This document shows positions 48,724 through 64,000 of a DNA stretch of 64,000 nt, piece after piece. Origin of the DNA: Mortierella alpina (Eukaryota; Mortierellomycota; Mortierellomycetes; Mortierellales; Mortierellaceae); the NCBI GenBank assembly GCA_029449245.1, contig JANATF010000005.1, forward strand, positions 806,001 to 870,000. The letters are read 5' to 3'. Each line of letters opens with the position of its first letter. Position 1 is the first letter of the stretch. The translations under genes were made by a program, and so were the position numbers. Below the pieces are notes generated by a model. It did not search any database and had not been told where the DNA came from. It was given only the letters and a program-made list of their open reading frames with translations.

Positions 48724-50524
48724 GGCGGGGTGTGTTGGTACTTCTGCTTCTGCAAGGTAGCCAAGGAGAATGGTGCGGATGGATTGCGGGATGCGTGAGA
48801 GATTCACACCCACTCACAGGCTCACACACTCACAGCACTCTCGAAAAAGCACGCGCCACTTCTCACCGTCACACAATCTGCGCGGATTCGTGGTGAGTGA
48901 GGGGGAGTACGAGTCCAAAAAAAGATCTAAATAGCTTGAAGAGCGGCCTCAGAATAACGCCCGCACAAGCTGAAAGTCAGCGCGTGGTCAAAGTCAAAGT
49001 CCAGCAGACACACGCGCTCGCACAGTCCATTCCAATGTATTTTGTATAGCTGTATTGCCACCTAACGATAGACTCCGAGCCGCCCAGGGTGCACCCACGC
49101 GGAGGTGATCTGTCGTCGCACCGCCCACTTCAATTTGATATGGCGGGGAGTGGTCGCCCACGCTTCACTTGTCTTTTGTAGAGCGAGAAAGAGCACTCGC
49201 AGAGTTTTTTTAAGAGTGGTTCATTCCACTGGCCCTTGTCTTTTGTATAGCGGGCAAGAGCACCCGCTGGTTTTAGTTTTCGTTACGCTCTCCAAAGAGA
49301 CGAGTGCAACATCAGAGACGCCTGCGAGCGTTGAGGTCGCAGGGCAAGAATGATGCTGCTCAAGCTCTTAGTGGTGAGGCGGAAGAGTAACGAAAAGAGA
49401 TGGTGAAGAAATGAAATGGAGTGAGAAAACGTCCAACGTTTCATGCGCGATGCCCAAGTTTGGCGACAAGTGGACCGAGGCCACGCAAAATTTCAAGCCA
49501 TGTCTCCGAAAGGATACTCGGCCAAAGGAAAAATCTCATATCGCATTTGCAACGATTAGAGCCGGCGATGAAAGTGTTTGGCCCATTGTCCTTCCCCATC
49601 CTGGTCCAACGGTATCGACCCATCACCATCCAGGACTGTATCACATAGTGACGGTAAGTGGGAAGGGTATAAGGAAGAGAAGCGAGAGAGAGCGAGAGCG
49701 AGGGAGAGACAGGCTGGTTAGAAAGAGGGTAGGGGCAACACAAGATGCATGCTGAGAAAGAATGGACAAGAACGTCCATGTACATGGGAGCATGGGCGAC
49801 GCGCGATGGAGAGCGAGAGAGGGAGAGAGAGGGAGAGAAGAGACAGAGAGAGAGAGAGCGCAGCGCGAGAACGAGCTACTGTAGATGAACAGCCAGGGAA
49901 TGGAGGTGCGAGTGAGAGTGGAGAAGAGAGGGAAGACAGACGACGACACGGTTGGTTGGCCAGGGTGTCTACTCTGCCCACAGAGCGTAACTCGTACCTC
50001 GTAACTGACCCGACAAAGTGTGTCTGTGCTTTTTTTTTTATTATTTTCTTATTTCGACCTCCAGCAGCACACAGCCTGACCTGCCACCACCACGACCACC
50101 ACGCACCACCACGCACCACCACCTCCTCCAGCGGTCCCACTCTTGCATCCGCCCTTGAGAGCCCATCGGCCTCTCTGCACCGCACATCCTCACCGCGCCG
50201 CATCCGTACGTCGCCGCATCCGTCGCACCGAGCCATCGCTGTCTGCGCATGCCTCTGCTGCTGGACAATCTTCTGCTCATCGCCATCGCCTGCTCCTGCT
50301 CCTGTTGGCTGCTCGCTCCCCATCTGCTGGACGAGCCCTCCGTCTTCTTGTTTGTTCTCTGGGTCCTTGGCCAGTGCGACTCGCGCCAACCCTGGTCCCA
50401 CCGCGCTCTCTATTCCGCCATCCACTGGACCCGTGTGTTCCGTTACCATCGCACGCCCAGCAGCCGTCCTGACTCTGCACCAGACACCCTCCCCGCGCAA
50501 CTCTCGCCATCACACAGTCTGGCA
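48724..50524. other. Gene-less region upstream of the CHD gene
   Basis: No gene recognised between the divergent dynein light chain and CHD genes. Bases 49,678-49,860 are a GA-rich purine tract (repeats of GAGAGAGCGA and GGGAGAGA), followed by a C-rich stretch to 50,520 that gives long open frames in several phases. It probably contains the CHD promoter and 5' leader. Confidence 0.5.
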
Positions 50525-58598
<8,074 letters not shown>

Positions 58599-58729
58599 AC
58601 ACGAACATAACATAGCAAATTTCATTGTCCTCATCAAAAAAAAAAAAATACAACTTGCACTATAGCTCTTTTTTTCCCCCTCTAGCATCCTAGCAATAAA
58701 TGATACGACAACTGCATTATGCTGTCACG

Positions 58730-59872
58730 CTATCGCGATAGCAAGGGTTTGTCCAGTCCCAAGATATGAGTAACACTTGACCGACGTCGCTGTCGCTCCT
58801 CGGGCTGCGGGATGGGCAATCCATCCGCGTTATGGGTAATACCCATGCGCTCCTGTTCTGCTCTCAACTTCGCAATATATTCTTGTTGTGCCTGTTTTAC
58901 GTCCTTGTACGGTCCACCGGCTGCAGCGTCTTCTTCTTCTTCATCGTGCGAGTGCCGTGAAAGTGTACGCGACAGACGACGAGAGAGCGATGTCGATCGC
59001 GAACGCGAGCGGGACGCAGATTTGATCTTGTCGACCAAGACGGCGAGAGAGGAGCGGCGCCGACCTCTTGCCGTCGCAGCCTGGTCCGCTTGCGCGGCGG
59101 CGATAGCGCCTTCCGAGGCGATGTGGACCTTGTTGGGAGTTTCGGGCGACGTTGACGACGTGGTAGGGTTCAGGCTGTTGTTGTTGCCACTGCTAGCGGT
59201 GTTCATCATACCTTGATTCGAGCGAGGGAGTTCATTTCCTTGTGCAGAGGCCTCGCGCTGTAGATGGATGGTGGGGGGAGGGGGCAATGCTGCCGCCATG
59301 GTACTTCCCGAAGGCGGAATCTGTGAGGCCGTAAACGCGCTCAGGCCGGACGTGTCCGCTGAGGAAAATGAAAGGTGCGACGGTTGCTGGGATGGTACGG
59401 CGTCGAAGGGTCCGACGAGAGGACGGGATGCAGAGGCGTGCTGGACAGAGTCGAATTGCCCGCCCAGAAACGCGTCCGAACCGGGGACGGGCTGCGGCGA
59501 GGCCGGCCGCATACTTGATTCGAATCCTGACTGCTGCTGCGGCATGAGCTCGACTCTTGCACCGGGCACGCCCACACCGCCGACGTGGTATCCGGGGGTG
59601 CCGTCTCCCATTGCATTCGTGTTTAAGGGAACTGCTTGAGATGGATCGTAGGTCTGGCTTTGGGTTGGATGTCCTCCTACTCCTGGTCCTTGCGGCTCTG
59701 GGATATCTGGCTGCGTGAAGAAGGACTGTTGATACTGAGGCAGGAACTGCTGTGGAACAGACGGTTGCTCTTGCTGCGAAGGAGGAGGGTGTTGCTGGGG
59801 CTGCATGGTATCCATGAGCCCGACCTGCGCGCCGTCTTGGACGTTGGGATTGTTGCTGTTGATATTGGACAT
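58730..59872 (-). CDS. Disordered protein of unknown function
   Basis: Single-exon 380-residue protein starting MSNINSNNPNVQDG. The first two-thirds is Gln/Pro/Ser/Gly-rich and looks disordered. The C-terminal third has structure-like, more conserved-looking parts: RGRRRSSLAVLVDKIKSASR, an RS-rich basic patch, acidic DEEEEDAAAGG, a helix (DVKQAQQEYIAKLRAEQERM), GITHNADGLPIPQPEERQRR and the end SVTHILGLDKPLLSR. RRSS motifs are typical PKA-type phosphorylation sites. No family was assigned. It converges with the CHD gene, stop codons about 130 bp apart. Confidence 0.7.
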   Translation of the reverse strand: MSNINSNNPNVQDGAQVGLMDTMQPQQHPPPSQQEQPSVPQQFLPQYQQSFFTQPDIPEPQGPGVGGHPTQSQTYDPSQAVPLNTNAMGDGTPGYHVGGVGVPGARVELMPQQQSGFESSMRPASPQPVPGSDAFLGGQFDSVQHASASRPLVGPFDAVPSQQPSHLSFSSADTSGLSAFTASQIPPSGSTMAAALPPPPTIHLQREASAQGNELPRSNQGMMNTASSGNNNSLNPTTSSTSPETPNKVHIASEGAIAAAQADQAATARGRRRSSLAVLVDKIKSASRSRSRSTSLSRRLSRTLSRHSHDEEEEDAAAGGPYKDVKQAQQEYIAKLRAEQERMGITHNADGLPIPQPEERQRRRSSVTHILGLDKPLLSR

Positions 59873-60455
59873 GACTGATGATTAGCGAAGGTGAAGAGAA
59901 AGGATCTCTTTTCTTTTGTCTCGGAGGGTGTGGGAGACTTTATGAACACGACAGAGCAACTTTGAACGAAAAAATTATTGCAACTGATGCTTCTGGGTCA
60001 GACGCCTATAGCATGGCCTGAATATGAAACACCGCCAACGAATGTTTGACAAATGTGTTTTGCGGTGCCATGCCCTCCATGGTCACGAAAAACCGCCAAA
60101 CCTGGAACGGGCTATATGAAGATGATGGGACAGGCATGGAGGGCTGACTGACTGTTGGCCTCATTTGACGCGGCGCTGGAAGACTTGGCACATTTTTTGA
60201 TATACAGTCGCGTGTCTGGGAAATGGTTCACAGTCCACGAGCGAAAGTAGAAAGCAGCCGAGGTTTTTGCGCCGCTCACAGTGCCCGTGCCCACTTTCAT
60301 CGCTTTCACTACTAGCCATGAAGTTTTAGCTGTATTTCTTTAAAAAAAGGTGTTCTATCATCTCTAAGACGTGAGGGCGAGTCGTCGCGTTGTATATTGG
60401 GAGAGGGGTGGCGGTTAATGATGGCCTTCGCCATCGCTGTTCACATAGTAGTGCT
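59873..60455. other. Intergenic region, no gene seen
   Basis: Between the disordered protein and NDUFB8. Nothing recognised apart from short chance frames. Confidence 0.5.
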
Positions 60456-61429
60456 TTATGCACGGGCACCACGCTTGGCAACCATGACCTCATCAGTAGG
60501 CTCGACTCCCAAGGATTCAAGAAGGCCATCGTGGGGGTAGTTGCGGCGGGTGAAGTGGGGCTCGGGCTGGGTCTCGGTGAGGAGGTATCCAAATCCAATG
60601 AAGGCAGCAGCAGCAGCCAAGAGACGCTTCACGCCGAGAGCAGCAGGGAATGCCCAGACATCGGGAGACCAAATGTTGAGAACCTCGTCTTCTTCAGGGA
60701 CCTAGTTATTCACAAAACCGGAGGGGGGGGGTTGTAGGGTTTAAAAGATGTATTAGCAACGAACTAAAACTCGCAAAGTCCGTGCCCATGTTTAGGTGCT
60801 GATTTTTGAATCCTTTTGAATACAAGTGTCAAGTGCCACTGTTGTGCAGCACATGGTCAGGCCGAGCTGTTCACTTCTCCTACTCCCGCTATATCCTGGA
60901 CTAGCCGTTGCAAAAATTACATCATATGCCAGCCATGCAAAGTGCGATACCGATTGACGAGAGTAACTTGCGAGTATATCGCTGCCTCATTTGTTTCGTC
61001 TTGGCTCCGCGGCTGTTGTCCTGCTCAAGTTTTTTTCTCCAGTAGTCCCGAAGTTGTTTCGTTTCTGTCCTGCCATAGGTAGTTCGGATGAACGATCGGA
61101 AAAAAAAAGAGTAAAGGCAAATAACGTACAGTTTCACCATAGTTGCGACGGTCCTGACGATCCCAATATCCAGCCGAGGGGTTGGCATCGCGCCATTGCT
61201 GGTTGTACATGGGCAGGTTGGGGTATGATCCAATCTGAGTGTCGCCGGTGATCTTGTCTCCGGGCAACAATGCAGTGGCGTCACCTGGAATCGCAGGATC
61301 GATCTTGTTTCCAGCGTGTCCATTCAAGTTGATGGTGTGGGCAGCGCGGACCTGGCCCATGGTGGAGAGAGGCGAGGACCTGCTCGCAGCAGCAGCGGCG
61401 CGAGCCACGGGTCGTGATGCACGGAGCAT
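60456..61429 (-). CDS. NDUFB8: Mitochondrial complex I subunit NDUFB8/ASHI
   Basis: Accessory membrane-arm subunit of NADH:ubiquinone oxidoreductase. Two minus-strand exons, 61429-61130 and 60701-60456, 181 residues. The N-terminus MLRASRPVARAAAAASRSSP is an Arg/Ala/Ser presequence. The body shows the family pattern IGSYPNLPMYNQQWRDANPS, WDRQDRRNYGETVPEEDEVL and NIWSPD across the intron. A single transmembrane segment (RLLAAAAAFIGFGYLLTE) and a short C-terminal part (QPEPHFTRRNYPHDGLLESL) follow. The intron joins GET|VPEEDE in phase 0 and, at 428 bp, is the longest in this part of the window. Length fits fungal and animal ASHI proteins. Confidence 0.9.
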
Positions 61430-61990
61430 GATTGTGATGATGTGGATGTGAGTGATGATGATTTCCGGATCTTTCTGCAACTTGCAGGAGATCCCGAGAT
61501 GGCTAAGCCACATCTACGAACTTTTTCAGTCAGGCCTTCTGGCGAGTCTGAGTGCCCAGAAAGGAAAATGATGAGTTGAACGCGCAGTCGTATGTCTGCG
61601 TTATTTACGGATGGCGAGGTCACTTTTCCTCACTGGCCTACGCCTTTCATGGTCTTGCACCTATATGCTCGCAATTAAAAAAATCATGCATAGCCTTGCG
61701 GCAAAGTCGAGGCTCCTTGCGCAATGAAACACGTGCAATGCCTTTGGCTCCTCGACATTTGTGTGTTTGTTTGTGCGCACAAGCAGCAGAATCCCCACTG
61801 TTCGATGTGTCGAGGGTTTTTTTGTTGCAGCGGCAGTTGCAGGGCCAGGCACTGCGGTTTGCCTGACGTGCAACTGAATGCTCGATTTTCAGAGCCGTAT
61901 ACTGGGTAAGGTGCCTTTGTTTTCAACAGTAATCTTCTTGGAAGCTGCAATTGAATAAAGTGTTCAAGCATCGATGGTCAACTGCAACAC

Positions 61991-61999
61991 TATAAAAAG
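61991..61999 (+). promoter_or_regulatory. TATA box before a small ORF
   Basis: TATAAAAAG, 101 bp before the ATG at 62092, followed by a CA- and CT-rich leader without other ATGs until 62092. Confidence 0.45.
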
Positions 62000-62091
62000 C
62001 CCGAGAGACACCCGGTTCTCTCACCAAACAATCAAGCAACCAAGTTACTCTCCATTGCCTTCCTGCACCACAAGACTGATATTCTTCGAAA

Positions 62092-62217
62092 ATGCTGAGA
62101 GCATCCTTCAACTATAGATTCTACCAGCGACCCCGGAACCATATCCAAGCTGTTGCCCAATTGCCTCCAGTGCCCGCTCCTGCTGCTCCTCCAACTCACG
62201 CCGCAGCTCATCCTTAG
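62092..62217 (+). CDS. Possible 41-residue protein with mitochondrial-like N-terminus
   Basis: ATG in a favourable context (GAAAATGC) opens 41 codons: MLRASFNYRFYQRPRNHIQA, then a Pro/Ala-rich end with two His. The basic, acid-free N-terminus resembles a mitochondrial presequence and begins MLRAS like the nearby NDUFB8 presequence. TATA box and clean leader lie upstream. It may be a genuine microprotein or the first exon of a longer gene; nothing downstream was convincing, and 62,218-62,476 shows no gene. Function unknown. Confidence 0.35.
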   Translation: MLRASFNYRFYQRPRNHIQAVAQLPPVPAPAAPPTHAAAHP

Positions 62218-62476
62218 CGTACGCTGCCTGTTCTGAGTCTCCTCGCTAGGACTTGATCCTCCAAAGAATATGCAAAGCCGAACTTGGCAGCTAGAAACAC
62301 CGCCAGGTTAATGGCAAACGATACCCAAAGTACAGCCACTCTATACCCACAACAACGCGACTTCAGAATCAAACTAAAGAAAAAACATATCACTACGTCA
62401 AATAAAACCTTCGAGGCCACTGATCGCTACCCTCCCTGAGTGTATTTGCTCCAACAAACTATACTATGACATCTGC

Positions 62477-64000
62477 CTATGGTGTTCGCGAGGTTATGAC
62501 AACATGGCTCCACCAGCTCTCCTTCCTGGTCCCCAAACCAGATGGGTTGAGGTACGGCTCCACATCAGGCCGAAGATGCATCCGCTCAATCATGGTACAG
62601 AGGAAGGCACTTGGCCCTATGTCGCTGTCCTGATTCAGGTAATAGAGGAGCACATGCTCCTTTGTTTTCGCGTCCTTGTGGGCGTTTAAAAAGACGCTCT
62701 TGAGTCGCTCCTGCCCTCCCGTAAGGATGACTGCAGAATCCGCGCTTTTTGGCCTGCCTCTCTTCGTGAGCCTGTCTGGTGACTTGGTGTCTCTTGGTTT
62801 GTTCTTCTTTGACCAATGGGCCGCCGCCGAGAACCGTTTGAAGCAGTCTCTGATGACAGAGCTATCGATATCATGCATCGCCATGCTGTAAATATCCCCT
62901 TCCGAGAATCTCTCAGGATCCAAGGTACGCTCGAAATTGATTGCATTGATGTGGGACTTGAACTCTCTTGCGATACCCGTTCGCATTGGAAGCCAGGCAT
63001 TGAGATGCTTTGGCACCACCGCGACCTTTACGCGCCGCAATCCTGACAACCTTCCACGGACTTGCTCCCATGTGTCCTCGCTGATGAGCAATAGTGACTC
63101 GCGTTGAACTTCTTGATCGAACGTTGTCAGCCAGTCTCGGAACGCCACCCTTCGCACATCCTCTGCGCCGTTGACCTGGGACCCAAAGTTTCCTGGAGCA
63201 TACTGTTGGAGTCGGTCTAACGTATTAAAGGAGATATGAAATTGGGTTTAGGGATTCTTGGCACGATTTGGCGTTGCAAAAGGTTCGATAATTGCGTCGG
63301 GGCTATACCTAGCATAACCGGTTCCTGTCTCCTGGACCCAGTCCCATTGCATAAGAGAAGAAGCGAAACGCCTGGACCCATGACGCAGTCAGATCCTTTT
63401 TTCTTCTTGTTTTTTGAGATGCTCAGGAGCGTGCATGCCTTTTTGGGGTGCTTGAGTACGCAACCAGGTAGCGCGAAGATGCTCGTCACGTCGCAGGTGT
63501 AGATGTCCTCCAGCTCATATCGAGGAAGTAGCTGTCGCAACTCCTTGACCTCGTCTGAATCGTTTTTGACAAAGAGTAGAGGATCTGCCTTTTCCATCTT
63601 GAGCGCCATCCGAACCTTGAATTTATCCATCCAGCCATCACTGAACGCACAAGGAGGAAGGGGTTCGTTTGTGAGACCAGACAGCATCCGGTGGACTGCA
63701 AACGCCTGCCACCGCACCTTCTCATCGGGTACGGGTATGTATTGGTCTCGGAGCTCCTTGATCCAGGCACACAATAACAAATCCATGATGTGCAACCTCG
63801 ACGAGGCCACGGTCGTCGATGGCTTTAATATCTCCTTCTGCAGCGTGAGTGCGTTGATCGTGGTAGGTCGCATTAATATCTTTTTTTGCTGACTGAGTAT
63901 GTTGATCATGGTAGTCCTAACCACCCCAAGCTCCTTGCTTTGCTGATCACTGGTGAGATGCTTGTTAGCATTGCAGAAGGCAATGATTTCCAATTTTCTC
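62477..64000 (-). pseudogene. CENP-B/pogo-like DDE transposase, frameshifted and truncated
   Basis: Minus-strand coding remnant entering from the right edge. N-terminal psq-like helix-turn-helix (KLEIIAFCNANKHLTSDQQS, ELGVVRTTMINIL), then the CENPB-type DNA-binding region (FSDGWMDKFKVRMALKME), then DDE-1-like parts: DIYTCDVTSIFALPGCVL (cf. the Tigger/pogo motif around a conserved Asp), CNGTGSRRQEPVMLG. The frame stops at 63217, and the homologous continuation (LDRLQQYAPGNFGSQV, VAFRDWLTTFDQEV, RLSGLRRVKVAVVPKHLNAW) resumes in another frame to a stop at 62477. I saw no intron that would join them. The expected second acidic catalytic motif (LLLLDNA in relatives) reads LLISEDTWEQ, so activity is doubtful. 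Confidence 0.65.

Noticed and set aside
62214-62420. 68-codon minus-strand frame with two hydrophobic segments
   Set aside because: Its only start is a GTG; no ATG, domain or promoter support.

Overview
This window is nuclear DNA from a fungus. The genes are split by many short spliceosomal introns, mostly GT-AG and often with CTAAC or CTGAC branch motifs. Glutamine-rich regulators and a typical fungal/opisthokont gene set (Med15, an intersectin/Cin1-type scaffold, ZW10, HSF, a class III-like CHD remodeller, complex I NDUFB8) are present. The mix of animal-like families retained in a compact fungal gene layout suggests an early-diverging lineage such as Mortierellomycotina or Mucoromycota. 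That placement is inference; no rRNA or other marker is present.

Layout. (1) Bases 1-12,292 are a nested transposon region. A Ty3-type LTR retrotransposon on the minus strand (pol running off the left edge, gag, LTR at 4567-5372) carries a near-canonical -1 frameshift signal between gag and pol. A 758-bp foldback element with 12-bp terminal inverted repeats and a perfect 8-bp target duplication interrupts its pol. Removing that element and one copy of the duplication restores the reading frame. Further right are a truncated second gag, degraded LTR sequence, two more foldback elements of a related family (6204-6981 and 9453-10281, each with its own perfect 8-bp duplication), and an Ac-like MITE (9334-10454) into which the last of these is nested.

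(2) Bases 12,293-34,124 are gene-dense. Med15 (minus) is divergent from an intersectin/Cin1-like EH-WH2-SH3x3-DH-PH-C2 protein (plus). Next come a SHPRH/Irc20-like SNF2-RING protein (minus), divergent from ZW10 (plus), and a small conserved protein. (3) Bases 34,125-39,495 are gene-poor, with a 25-bp tandem repeat and two weakly supported small genes.

(4) Bases 39,496-48,723 hold a heat-shock module: a cytosolic Hsp70 gene with heat-shock elements and a TATA box, followed on the same strand by the heat shock transcription factor that would be expected to regulate it. An unrecognised coiled-coil protein and a five-exon Tctex-type dynein light chain follow. (5) Bases 50,525-61,429 hold a 2,384-residue CHD-family remodeller with a polyQ N-terminus and an RS-rich tail, a disordered unknown protein and mitochondrial NDUFB8. 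(6) The right edge has a possible 41-residue gene and a frameshifted CENP-B/pogo-like transposase truncated by the window end.

All exon models were assembled by eye from reading frame, splice motifs and family conservation. The phases add up in every multi-exon model given with high confidence.
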